From the NCBI GenBank assembly GCA_917880885.1, contig OU862920.1, forward strand, positions 39,715,019 to 39,779,018: a DNA stretch of 64,000 nucleotides, read 5' to 3'. The position numbers were made by a program, and so were the translations under genes. The notes under the pieces are model-generated. The model saw only the letters and a list, made by a program, of their open reading frames with translations. It was not told where the DNA came from and searched no databases. Below are positions 35,433-46,424 of this stretch, in pieces (the stretch's first letter is position 1; each line of letters opens with the position of its first letter). The stretch is from Limnephilus marmoratus. Taxonomy: Eukaryota > Arthropoda > Insecta > Trichoptera > Limnephilidae.

Positions 35433-36105
35433 TACAGTTTGTCAAATAAGAGTAGAAAAATAATAGGGGGCCACTGTTGATCAAATGGCAATACTAAACA
35501 CATAACTCATGGTGTTAAAGTAAAGCTGTGTAACCTACATTTTTATAAAAAATTAAAAAGGCATAATAGTGGAAAAATATTTTTTCATCGCAGTATAGAT
35601 ACCCGCCGATCTCAAAATTAGAATTGCGTTTAGGTATATTATTATTATACCTTTGCAATTTTGTGTTAACATAATGAAGAATAACTATAATGTAATAAAA
35701 TATAAAGCACAGTTTCGAAATTGCTCACCTTTATTTAATACTAGATAAAGTACCTAGCGTTGCCTGGGCTTTAGATCATGTCTCTAATTTTAGATCTGAA
35801 TATATTTAACTCATTCAGATCTAAAAGTAGTGTAACTAAACTCACCATTAGTGATTCTTCCTTTCTATCTATTATTAAATTCAAATTTATGTTAAATTAA
35901 ATTAATGCAAATCGCTTTATAAATCACTCTTTAATCAAATTTATGTCATGAAGAAAAAATGTTTTTTAAAATGTGGTTTACTGTGTTCTATACATTCAGT
36001 GTAATTGCACTTCAAAAAAATATTTGACAGTTAAATTGGTGTTGCCAGTCTACAAATTTAGTAGTTCAAGTTTTTATATTTTCTACTCTTAATTGACAGA
36101 CTATA
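35433..36105 (-). mobile_element. Element E, copy 2 (inverted relative to copy 1)
   Basis: Reverse complement of 20694..21370 over its full length with moderate divergence, including both ends (TA-cagtttgtcaaataagagt; ctcttaattgacagactaTA), the central agatctgaat hairpin and ccgatctcaaaattagaatt. The two copies are about 14 kb apart. Confidence 0.87.
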
Positions 36106-36112
36106 CCTACTA

Positions 36113-36334
36113 TTTTTTGAAGTAAAAACTTCTTTAGCACCGTTGTGAATTGAAACTCGATGAAACGAAAAGAGACAAACATATGCATCTACAGGATTTA
36201 GACTGCGAGAGAATGATATAGTATAATCGGTCTCCTCTTTGTGCGGTGCTTCGTAGTCTCCCCACTCTTGTCTACTTTAGTTTTCTGATGATTTCACTTC
36301 TACCGCTCTCTTGTGAATTGCACTCTTTGATATT
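36113..36334 (-). repeat. Repeat B, copy 4
   Basis: Complete reverse copy from ttttttgaagtaaaaacttc to cttgtgaattgcactctttg, with tgatatagtataatcggtct and gtagtctccccactcttgtc. It lies 8 bp beyond element E copy 2. Confidence 0.87.
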
Positions 36335-36596
36335 TTTATTATTAATTATCACAATTGCGTGTTTTCGGATATAAGATGACTAATGCATTTTTTGAAATTT
36401 ACCATTGAAATGTCGTCTAATTGTCCAAACGGTCCGAAGGCAGTGTTATTAAAGTTTTCCTATTTGACTGAACATTAGCATCTCTTTCCAAATAATATTT
36501 ACTATATTAATATTATATTTACAACACTAATAAGAAATAGTCCGTTGCGACGGGGGTGCAGTCGATTGTTTGAAAATGAATACATTTAAACTAACC

Positions 36597-36695
36597 AATA
36601 AACTAATCATTACACCAGGAGAATAGACCGCCACACAACTCTGTCTCGTCATGCACTCTTTGCTTCATTCACGTTCATACGTCGTCTCATACAGT
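36597..36695 (-). repeat. Third fragment of the 6.5-kb LINE
   Basis: Matches the 3' part of the LINE remnants at 6462 and 56958: a ccaataaactaatcatta start, agaccgccacacaactctgt, catgcactctttgcttcatt and catacgtcgtctcatac. It is too short to carry a protein motif. Confidence 0.65.
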
Positions 36696-36992
36696 TTTTA
36701 AATATGTTGTATGAATTACTTCAGACATAAAATGACGCACAGCGACGCCGACGGTAGGTTTCCGTCGGCGGTACCCAGAAAATTTGGTATTACAGGTTTT
36801 TTTTCTTTTCAATGAAAATTTTTGATTGATTACATAGGTACTATCTTCTTCCTCGTGAGCCTGGGAATCCAACTTAGAAAATATTTTTTTCTGTTTTAAC
36901 AATTCTTAGCGGCTCTCTCCCATCCAAAGCCTGGAGTTCTCTTCACGTCGCGTCGTCAGTCGTCAGCCCATTTTATATTTTTGTATGTTTTT

Positions 36993-37224
36993 GAAGTGAA
37001 ACTTCTTTAGCCTCGTTGTGATTTGAAATTCGGATGAAACGGAAATGACGCATCACATCAAACTGCGCTCATTGACCGCTTTGATTATATTGGTTGAGAT
37101 ATGAAACGGAAATGATGCTAGGTCTGCGCTCACTGGCCGCTTGATTATGACCACACTTTTAAAGGCTCCTATTGCTTGAGATTGTTCTAGGTAAAGTTTC
37201 GCTTCTACCGCGTATGAACCGGAC
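36993..37224 (-). repeat. Relative of repeat B with different interior
   Basis: Begins gaagtgaaacttctttagc and ends gtttcgcttctaccgcgtat, the same termini as repeat B. The interior is different: a duplicated gatgaaacggaaatgacg / tatgaaacggaaatgatg block, each followed by tgcgctcantgaccgc. The related element at 58302..58641 shares the aaaacggaaatg block. Confidence 0.7.
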
Positions 37225-37285
37225 TTGATTTTTTTAAAACTGTTAATTTCTTTCTTCTTCTTTTGATATTATTTGCACATTATCC

Positions 37286-37700
37286 CTCCCTTAGGAAAAA
37301 AAAATCACCCAGTGTTATCTTTGGAGATGCTGTGTGGAGGGTCTTTATGGCGAAGGGTCGAGGGAGTCCGGCTGTAGAGGCCGAAAGATCTCCCAAACCG
37401 ATCCGGCCCGCCACGCAGTAGGCAGAAGCATCCGCCGCCAAGACATAAAAAGCTCACCACTTGAACTCGGGCACCCGTCAAGGGGTTACGGACATACGAA
37501 TCAATTACTCTTGCGATGGGTTGGGAGAGTCCAGATGGATAGGTCAAAAGGTCTCTCTCGACTAATTTCTCCTGATCTGGCCCACCACGCAATAAATAGG
37601 TGGGCGAACGCAATCAACGTCAAGATCTAGAAGACAAACCTCACTCCATGAAGCCGGGCACCCCGGTTAAATCACCAAGGGTGGTACCCATACCCGCCTC
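37286..37700 (+). repeat. Repeat C, copy 4
   Basis: Contains tctttggagatgctgtgtgg, gatccggcccgccacgcagt, gacgg-like accgccaagac and ggtacccatacccgcctc. The central part is longer and partly duplicated (two 'ccgatccggcccgccacgca'-like segments, at about 37395 and 37565). Confidence 0.8.
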
Positions 37701-38689
37701 TATATGAAAGTTGTGTTACATGACCTGCGTGGTTCCATTTACGGTAGGAAGTTGAGGTGGTGGATTGTGTCGGCCATCTTCTTGCTTCTTATCCACTTTC
37801 TATCTATCTATGGATAGTTTGATTATTACCGTGAACCTTTCTGTCGTGGATTACCTATATGCACAACATACAATATAACAACAAGCAAATGAGATATATC
37901 TTGTTCAAAATATATTTTGGAACTATTGTCATGAAAGTTTTTAATTGCAATACAAATACTGAATATTATGTCTCAATACCATCTCGATGACTTTTTTCAC
38001 GTGCAATTAGAGTTTATTGTTTTCAGCAGCTGTTAAGATCTTCTAATAGGCATTAGAAACAAATATATTATTAATGATAGATATATGGGCACTTGAAAAT
38101 ATGTGCATTCTTCGGTAGTCCGGTTCAGCCCACGTCCGAATTGCTATAAAACATTTGGGCGGTCCGGGTCCGTTGAAAAGCGATCGCAGCTTGTCGAAAT
38201 CTGGACAAACAAAACTACTACAGCGATTGTTACTTGCAAAGTTTACAAGAAGAAGACGCATTGATTTGTAACACTCTAGAAGAGCTCGTTAGTAATATGT
38301 AATCAAATGAATAACTAATTAATTAATTAATTTATAATTTATAAGGTTTACTCATCCTGTTCATACTTCCATAGTTGTAGCGACGTTGGTTTTATGATAT
38401 ATTGGGAGTTGGTGGATAAGTTCCAGTGATACATTAGATATCTTGAAATGAGTCATAAACAGGTTTTTTTGCCTTAAGTACTGTCCTTATAGAAAAGTAT
38501 AAATTTTTGGCATTAATTTCTGTCAAACCGAACCTATTTGTTTTTTTTGTTGTTTGTATCTTCTAATCTTTCCTGCAGAAAACTACGGCACCTACTAGAA
38601 GAAGCATATATCTATGCATTTTGCAGCTTTTGTGAAAATGTTACCTAAATTAACCTGTTAAAATCTTGTTTTCTATAGTTGATTTTTTT
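37701..38689. other. No gene recognised
   Basis: AT-rich sequence without shared repeats or supported coding regions. Confidence 0.4.
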
Positions 38690-38983
38690 CTCAGAGCCTA
38701 CGTCATCTTTGGGGATGCTGACTGGAGGGTATTTTTAGGAAAGGAAAGAGAGGAAGGTCTGGGAAGGAAAAAGGTTAAGGGGCAGTTAGGAATCAGTGTG
38801 TCCACGAGTGACAGACGTGTTAATCCATCACTCGCACTAAGGTGCAGGGCGAAATTGCGACGGCCCGTCACGCATAGGTGGGAAAACGCATCCACCGCCA
38901 AGACCTAGAAAAACCTCACCTCATGAACCCGGACACCCCTTAAGTCAACAAACTTATCGAACCACTTGAGATGACCTACGGTT
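38690..38983 (+). repeat. Repeat C, copy 5
   Basis: From ctcagagcctacgtcatctt through tggggatgctgactggaggg, gaaggtctgggaaggaaaaa and ctcatgaacccggacacccc to gagatgacctacgg. The closing block (ataaatggttccc...) is missing, so the copy is truncated. Confidence 0.82.
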
Positions 38984-40308
38984 GGATACAAATGGATATT
39001 ATATATTGTACATACACCAAAAATATTTCGATATAAATGTCTATGCCTACCTGAAAATGACAGTAATAATGATTCGGTGGCCTCGTGTTCATTCAAGTCA
39101 ATTCCATTTATTCATTTTAAAAACATTACAAAATTAACATTTCAAGTCGTTTTTAAAAGTGAGAAAATATTTAAGACAAGATAAGCTAACAAGATAAACT
39201 TGCCGTCTAATTTGTGCTTCATTGATTTATTTATTTATTTATTTGAGACACAAACAGGATATTTATACAACATTTTTGTGGGTAATATATAATAAATTAG
39301 AACACAAATATAAATATCCCTAGACTAATGTGTCTGCATTAATCACATACGCATTTTAACGTAAGCAAACTCATGAGAAACAATGCAAGTAATATTTATA
39401 CATAACTTGAAAACCTAAATACAAAATTGAAATACACAATAATAACAAGTATACAATATTTATAACGAAGTATTTACTGAAAAGTAATAAAACAACCAAT
39501 TTTTTTTTTTTTTTGGTGCTCAAATTGTAGAGATATTTTTTGAAACATGTTAAACTATTTACAAAAATATCTATCTATATGATGTTAAACACATCGACAT
39601 TCGAAGTGATTCTATTTAACAACAAGACAGCCCTCCCGACTGGCATGACGATTGGCTAAATAGTTCTGCAAGCCGGCAGATAAAACAGTCTATGCTTTCA
39701 GTGACAGAGATAACCATTGGGAACATAGAAACTAATGCTCTCCATGATAGTCGAGTTTTCGAACCATCCACGAATCAAACTGAAGAAATCTGTTACAATG
39801 TGTTCATAGTAATCAGACCTATTGGCTATGGTTCACTTTTGCTTTCGTGTCATGCTATAGGTTTCTTATCTAATGTATTTCAAACCAATGCCAAGAGGTA
39901 GCAGTACATACCACAGTACATACCTTCAGCGCGGTTGGTGAGGCGAAACGGAAAATAAACACTGTGGCGGCGATCAAATGAGAAAATACTTATTTTAGTG
40001 GCGCATCAATGGGTCGCCGTATGGTTCTCACAATAACAATCATTACTGTTTATACGAGTAGTTTCCACGGAACTTGTAAACAATGGCCTCTATGGGCGAC
40101 CGACGAATCACTTCTAAAGTGTTGTTTTATGCATCTTTAAGGCTTGTGGGTAAAATAAGAAGACTTTTTTTTGTTTTTGAAGAATATCGCATTTTTTTAG
40201 AATTTTAATTGAATGATAAAAATCGTTTTGTGTACATCACTTATTTAGTCAAAATTATCAACGTATTTCGAAACCAATGAATGGTTCCATCTTGTATTTT
40301 ATTTTATA
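38984..40308. other. No gene recognised; TTTA run at 39225
   Basis: A (TTTA)n run at about 39224-39244 followed by gagacacaaacaggatattt could be the A-rich tail of a minus-strand LINE, but no coding part was found. The rest is unique. Confidence 0.4.
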
Positions 40309-40748
40309 CTAGCTGGTACCCGGCATGCGTTGCTATGCTATTGAATAAATTGTTTCTCTCTGCATGCCCTTTCCCATTCATCCCGTTCCCCTTCCGCCTC
40401 CTCTTCCTCTCCAGCGTTCCCTTCCCCTCTCGCGTTCCTGCTCCGCCTCCTCCACCTTCCCTCTCCCACTCCACTCCCCCCTTCCCCCGTCCGCGAACCC
40501 TCCTCCCCCCATTCACAACCCTCATCTTCCCACTCCTCGTACATTCAGTTTTCAAACAGCTAGCGTGCCACCTATTGCAATTATGTTATACATTTTTCAT
40601 AATGCCAGAACTCACCTTGTCCTGACAATAACTAATACAAAGCAAAAAGAATTATCCAATTTGGTGCAGTCGTTGGCAAGTTATGCGCGTATATACATTT
40701 CGGCTATTCATTTTTATTTATATAGATAGATAGATAGATAATAGATAA
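40309..40748 (+). mobile_element. CTAG-type element with pyrimidine tract, copy 3
   Basis: Same plan as 30763..31288: ctagctggtacccggcatgc, pyrimidine tract (about 40368-40530), agcgtgccacctattgcaat, gaattatccaatttggtgca, a GATA microsatellite end. Similarity to copy 2 is high in the non-tract parts. Confidence 0.83.
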
Positions 40749-42389
40749 TTATTTTTACGTTACCATTAACTAATTAAATACCACTCTCCGTACCTAAAAC
40801 TTGTCTGTATTTGTTTGTATTTTGTTATTTTGTTAATTTTAATTTTATTCTGATGAAGGAATGACCAAAGAAGGTTGATAATTTTGATTTGTTTTAATTT
40901 AATTAAAATCATGCAACAGAGTGAATTTTCGATTATTGAAGGATGCGAATATTAAATTTAATTTTAGGGCTAAAAAAGGAAATTTTCAATGATTATAAAA
41001 ACTGTTCGAAACGATATTTGAAATACACCTATTTTATTTGAATTTTCCAAGTGTTTGAACACTCTTTTAACAACGTTTTATTATGATTGAACAATTAGTT
41101 GCTGAGTTGATGTTTCCACACCGGGTTCCTCAGCTAACGAAGTCCTCCGTCACAAGAAACTTCTTCCGCTATAAAAAAAATAGTTGAAATGTATCATGGG
41201 TTTTATGAAAATGGTGTTTTATTTATTCAAAATAGTTATGGATATCGTTGCGTAGGTTCGTAGCTCATGGAACGGAGTTTCAATTACTTAAAAAAGGAAA
41301 AGCCGTGCTAAATGTATGGCGAGCCTGCCAGAGTTGTGTCTGGACGTAGCTATTTGAAATATTTCCTGATTCAAGGGCACATAACAATGTGTTTGTTTTT
41401 TAAATGAGAATATGCTTAGTTCTTACCGGGATGATATTTATTGATGTTTCAATCATCACTTTGCCGAAAAGGTATTTGAAATTTCGAACGATTTCAAGAA
41501 AAATAGTGCAAATTTGAATGCATTATGTTATGAAAAGTTATGTTATGTTAGAAGATTTGGGACTACCTTGGAAGCAAGCTGGTGTTCACAATCTCGTTTT
41601 TAAGTAAAAAAAGGAATTTGACCATTACGTAAGTACATAACATCGTTTTGAACTAATTCGTGTTGTTGAGGTGATAATTACCTCGGGGTATCGCGGTGGA
41701 ACTATGTATAACTATTTATTGTTATATCGTGTGCTTTGTGCGGTTGGTCATTTCTTTTTTCTTGCATACCTTGTTTTTTCCTACACATACTACTACTACC
41801 ACCCAATTCCAGCAAATAACATTTCGTCTCGTTTAGTTTATAGAATTTATAGTCCATTCCAAGTGTGTCTGATGCTGTAATCCGTAATCAGTTTTCGATG
41901 CAACACTACTGAAATGAAAGTACTACTTCGTAGTCAATGCCATAATAAGTATTAAGGTAATTTGATTGATTTGACTAATTATGACTGTTATTCCCAAGAA
42001 ATAAGAAACCTATTCATCGTTATTGTATATTTAGTTGGTTTTCCGTGCCATATTAAAAAAAACTATGAAAAATTATTATCAAAACCAATTCAACTTAATT
42101 TGTATATAAAACAAAATCTCCGCATATAAGCTTTTTAAATTGTGTTATGGCGTAATAACCCCTACGACTGCACAGCGAAAAAATAACTTTTACTACCGAT
42201 AAGTTTCATTTAGTTCACTGAAAATAGGTCACATTCGACGGTAAAAGAAAAATGAAATGTTCGCGAAAGAAAAATGGTAAGTATTATTAAATAATAATAA
42301 AATTAAATGTACGTATGAAAAAAAATACGTGCAAATCCAAAATCCTTAACACTTTTGTAAGGCAAGGCAACTTACCCGGGGAGATAAAG
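40749..42389. other. No gene recognised
   Basis: AT-rich unique sequence, with no shared repeats. Confidence 0.4.
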
Positions 42390-42429
42390 GCATTACATTT
42401 TACAGTCATATTTACAACAGTTGCGTCAG

Positions 42430-42800
42430 GGCACAGAATAAGAGTTCTGTAAGAATTTCGTTAATAACGGCTCGCCGCTATCTTAACGGCCTCCCCCTCC
42501 CGGTGAGACTTTTAACGGCGTTAATAACGGAGGAATTAAGGAGCTAGAGGTCGGGACGATTTAATTAAACGTAACAGAAGCGTAGTCTTGAGTGGTTGGT
42601 AATTATTTTTTGTGAATCTCCTCTCCACGCCCCTCCCCCCACTCGGTCCGCGGAGATGCCACCGTAATGGCATTATCAAAGGGCAGGTAAGACTTGTGGA
42701 AATTAAAAACAACATCGCTTTAACGTGTAAGTACCGCGACCTTTCAGCGTTGCTTCGCCTCGTAACCAGAGGTCGCTTTGAGCGAAGCCCAGCTAAGTGA
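42430..42800. promoter_or_regulatory. Unique island 2 (function unknown)
   Basis: GC-richer and non-repetitive against its surroundings. Recurrent ttaacggc / taataacgg motifs (42460-42535) are followed by ctcctctccacgcccctccc and two ataacggag-like ends. No coding frame or repeat partner exists. A regulatory role is inferred only from composition and uniqueness. Confidence 0.22.
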
Positions 42801-42940
42801 GCGGAGATAATTTTGATTTTATTTGCTGGGATGTGTTTTATTACGTTAAGTGTGATCAAAACTTTTACGAAACACACTCACATATTTTGAAATGTGATTT
42901 TTTTATGATTCAACAAAATCGTTATTTTCCTACATCTTAC

Positions 42941-43075
42941 ACAGAAAACCCTGCGAAAAAATTTCCACTCAGGGCTTTTCTCATCTTTAGTGATGCTGTA
43001 TGGAGGGTCTTTTTAGGAAAGGAGTAGAGGAAGTTCTGTGAAGGAAAAGATAGGAATCTGGGGGTCAGTCAGATT
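42941..43075 (+). repeat. Repeat C, copy 6 (first third only)
   Basis: Opens with acagaaaaccctgcgaaaaa, ttccactcagggcttttctc (opening hairpin degraded), tagtgatgctgtatggaggg and taggaatctgggggtcagtc, then stops. Confidence 0.78.
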
Positions 43076-43321
43076 GTACAAGTTAGGCCAAAAGCTGGGT
43101 TTCTTCGAACATGTAATATGTGGATACCTAGCTATAATTAAGAACATAAAACATGTACCGGAAATTGGACAAGGGGTCCATTGGTTTAATCCTCAATTAT
43201 AGCGAAGGCAACGTTTTCCGCGGAAGTAGAGTATTTAAATAAAGTCAGGTTATTCTTGTCCCGAAAAAATGACCAAGTTTACCTATGCCATTCTCCCTTG
43301 AAAAAACAATCTGTTTTGAAC

Positions 43322-44020
43322 AATTGGTAGATTTTTGAGATCGCTGGCAATGGTTAATACGCAATTTTTTTTTAAATTCACCTTAATTACATTAAAAGAC
43401 AACTATTTGCATTGGGGGAAGTGGAAAATATTTCATTCTAAATTTCGATTACGTAAAATTAAAATTAGCTTTCATTCTGTGAAACGAGACCGTCCATTTT
43501 CAAACATTATTTTCAAATGTCATTTTGTTGGTATTCTTGTTACTGTACGAAAAGATGCTAGAGCAAAGCGTAGCAGACTTCATGGGAATTCTAGGTTTGT
43601 GTAACATGGTTTGTGATACAAAAGAAAGTGCCCCTTTATAACGCCTACTCGCGTCAAGGCAAGAAAAACTTCCCAGTTTTCAAGTAGTTTAGCGGCTATG
43701 CTAGGTTTGTGTAACATGGTTTGTGATTCAAAAGAAAGTGCCCCGTACCTTCAAAATCTTCTAGCCGTTCGTTATACATTCAAGTGTATCAGAAATACTA
43801 ACATACCAAAGTGACAGCGAATGAGCTAATAGCTAATGGCGTACAATCTCACAAGACGAAAGCTAATTTTAATTTTGCGTAATCGAAATTTAGAATGAAA
43901 TATTTTCCACTTCTCCCAATGCAAATAGTTGCCTTTTAATGTAATTAAGGTGAATCAAAAGGTTTTTTTAAAAAAAAGTGCATATTAACCGTTCCAAGCG
44001 ATCTCCAAAAATTAATGAAC
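43322..44020. mobile_element. Fold-back element with 110-bp minisatellite, copy 2
   Basis: Inverted arms of about 150 bp (43322-43480 and about 43840-44020) share gatcgct, gcaactatttgcattggg or its variants, ccaccttaattacattaaaa-type sequence, and tcgaaatttagaatgaaata. The interior contains one complete 110-bp unit (43620-43729) flanked by partial units on both sides. Unit and arm sequences match 16933..17384. Confidence 0.8.
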
Positions 44021-44029
44021 AATTTAATG

Positions 44030-44420
44030 AAAGTAGGAGGGTACGAACTTCTCTGACCTCGGTAATGTAATGAGGATGGTGAGTAGCTAAAAATCTTCGG
44101 ATGGAAATTTCATATAGTGGTGTAAATTGTCAAGTCATGGAAGCTAAAACAGTGTGAGAAACGGATTCTTTCAAAAACATAGAAACTATCTCATTGATAA
44201 ATAGTAAAATAGAATAGGACCTAAGTGGGAACCTTGTTGCACCCCTCATGAATCTTTAAATTCATAAATTATATGATTAGACATCTTTTCTGATGTTAAG
44301 TAGGTCTCAAGACATTTAAGTAGATTTCCTTTAATCCCTTATTAGTTTGTTTAAACATTTTTTGTAAACTTTGTCGAATGTTTTGCTGAAGTTCGAAGTT
44401 AGTAGGTACAAACCGCAATG
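44030..44420 (-). pseudogene. LINE reverse-transcriptase palm remnant
   Basis: The minus strand reads NFSKTFDKVYKKCLNKL (block with the first palm Asp), GIKGNLLKCLETYLTSEKM, then a degraded GVQQGSHLGPILF (normally GVPQGS) and, after a frame shift, LLFINEI ... FHDLTIYTTI, where FADD-type residues are expected. Order and spacing match the polymerase core of Jockey/CR1-type LINEs. The loss of the second Asp of the YADD-type box shows it is dead. Confidence 0.82.
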
Positions 44421-44566
44421 CTTTGCAACCGCGAAAAAAAAATTGAAATACATTTTACGTACCTATACAATTCAATTATTTATAAGATTATTAGATCTAC
44501 CGCATACATTTTATCAAAGCCATAAGAAACTTTATCAGTTGCAATCCGCCGCATAAATACTTAATC

Positions 44567-44969
44567 CCCCAGGCAGCGTATTTACAAAACCTATACCGAT
44601 TCAGTCGCGGTAACGACAATTTACATTTTAAATATACCTCTATACTGGTTATTTTTTATCACATTGCAAAAACAAAAATTGTTCTAAAATCTAGATAAAA
44701 TAATCTTTCTGATGTGTATATTAGAAATTAATAATTTTATTTCTAAATATTTAATTTTTAATATTATTCCGATGTATTGTAAATACACCTATATTGATAA
44801 TTTTTTTATCACTTTGCAAAAACAAAAATTGTTCTAAAATCTAGATAAAATAATCTTTCTCAATGTGTATATTAGAAATTAATAATTATATTTCTAAATA
44901 TTTAAATTTTGATATTGAAAATTTAAAGCGACTGAAACGCGGTAGGGATTGTAAATACGCCCCCAGGCA
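44567..44969. mobile_element. MITE with 9-bp duplication (MULE-type candidate)
   Basis: The element 44576..44960 begins GCGTATTTACAAA and ends TTGTAAATACGC. Inverted similarity continues for about 33 bp (to cagtcgc / gcgactg). It is flanked by identical 9-mers CCCCAGGCA (44567-44575 and 44961-44969). Nine-base duplications are typical of Mutator-like elements. The interior is a tandem duplication with a 150-bp period (copies starting about 44632 and 44782; each contains ttgcaaaaacaaaaattgtt). Confidence 0.8.
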
Positions 44970-45190
44970 TCGGGCATATTTTGTCAGATGGGGAAAAAAT
45001 ATTTCCGATTTGCAATAAAATTCAAATAAATGGAACATTTCCGAATGTATCCGAAAACTAAAAACTATTTAGGGTGATAAAATAGGCTTTCAAATATTAT
45101 AAAATAAAATTATATTTTTTTAAATTTAAAATTTTTGAATACGAATAAAAAAAGTGTTAAAAATGTCTCACCTTACCTTACGGAAACTTT
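44970..45190 (+). repeat. Repeat F, copy 3 (partial)
   Basis: Begins cgggcatattttgtcagatg, then acatttccgaatgtatccga, aaaactatttagggtgataa and gtctcaccttac, collinear with the copy at 12900..13275. The MULE-type MITE is inserted at its upstream side. Confidence 0.68.
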
Positions 45191-45379
45191 GGTTTCATAA
45201 AGTTGTACATTTCAATTATTTTGTGGTTAACTTTTAGAAATGAATGTAATGCGTGGTATTTCCTCTTTGTAAAACCGTTTAAATCATATTTCTCACCACG
45301 ATAAGTAAGGGAGACACATCGATTTCTGTGAGACCTACATGAATTATTCCCATTCATTCCCAAACATTCGTTTGAGAAA

Positions 45380-45665
45380 TCCTTCGTAAAAATTATATTT
45401 TTGACAGTCGGCTTGCAGTCGACGTGCAGTAGGTGGGCGGTTTCTGTTGTGACGATTCCGGATGCGTGCATTTATGGGCTGTGGCAGCTTCATTTGTCAT
45501 CGAACAGGAAGGGGTCCCCACCCCATCACGGGGTGGGTGGTGGAAGGTGTCGGCAGCAGCCGAGCGTCCATGTGACCATGTGACCATCACCGCACATTTC
45601 CATTTTCGCCGTCACGTCATGGTGTATGATCCGCTCACCAGGTAGTCCGACGCGCTGGAAGATAT
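45380..45665. promoter_or_regulatory. Unique island 3 (function unknown)
   Basis: GC-rich, CpG-containing block with no repeat partner. Short frames exist on both strands, but none has a recognisable domain, and their overlap suggests composition rather than coding. Tandem catgtgac motifs lie at 45569-45586. A promoter-like or enhancer role is speculative. Confidence 0.22.
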
Positions 45666-45888
45666 ATCGCGCTTGTCATATTTGATTTGTAAACATGTTT
45701 ATGTAGGTTTATACGATGTTGATTTTGCGTTTTCGGCACTAAAAATACTTTACGAACCTAACTACATGTATGTGTATTATACGATGTTTGCCTTCCAATT
45801 AAAAAAAACATATTATGAAGGTAAACAATGTTTCATTGGATTTAAAAAAAAATGGTTGCTTTAATTGCTGTAATCATCATCATCATTA

Positions 45889-46424
45889 CATAGTATAAAA
45901 TGAAGTCGCTCAAAATGTATGTGCGCGTTAATCTTTTAAACTACGCAACGGATTTTCATACGGTGCAGCACCAATAGATAGAGTGATTGAAGAGGAATGT
46001 TTATATGTATGATACATGTAAATTATATTAGAGAAAAGCCGAGAAATTCAAAGAAAACATATTTTTGTGCGATTTAAAATGGCTGGCGGGCCGTACTATA
46101 GTCACTTTTGAAATTCGTTCTACGGAAGAAATTGGAAAATAGATGTCCTAGAGTAAGTAGGTATTTCATTTGAATTATTTTATTTGATGAAGTCGCTCAA
46201 AATGTATGTGCGCATAGATCTTTTAAACTACGCAACGGATATTCATGCGGTTTTCACCAATAGATAGAGTGATTCAAGAGGAAGATTTATATGTATAATA
46301 CACGCTTATTAATTCAGGCAGCGGGCAGCGGGCAGCTGGCAAGCGGGTGGTGTGGATTTTATAAAGGTTGGGTAAGGGCGTTGTGTTTCGTTAACCACGG
46401 CAACGTGTGGCCGGGTTTGCTAGT
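45889..46424 (-). mobile_element. CTAG-type element with duplicated tail, copy 2
   Basis: Reverse complement of 25949..26515: minus-strand start ctagcaaacccggccacacg and both tail units (at about 45893-45985 and 46191-46280, each with actacgcaacggat and gtcgctcaaaatgtatgtgc). A (ATC)n run precedes it at about 45873. The shared duplicated tail shows it spread in this form. Confidence 0.85.

Noticed and set aside
37305..37630. Overlapping frames of about 100 codons on both strands
   Set aside because: Fully inside repeat C copy 4; not conserved in the other C copies.
45393..45645. Three overlapping frames in the GC-rich island
   Set aside because: Mutually overlapping on both strands with no domain; treated as a compositional island instead.
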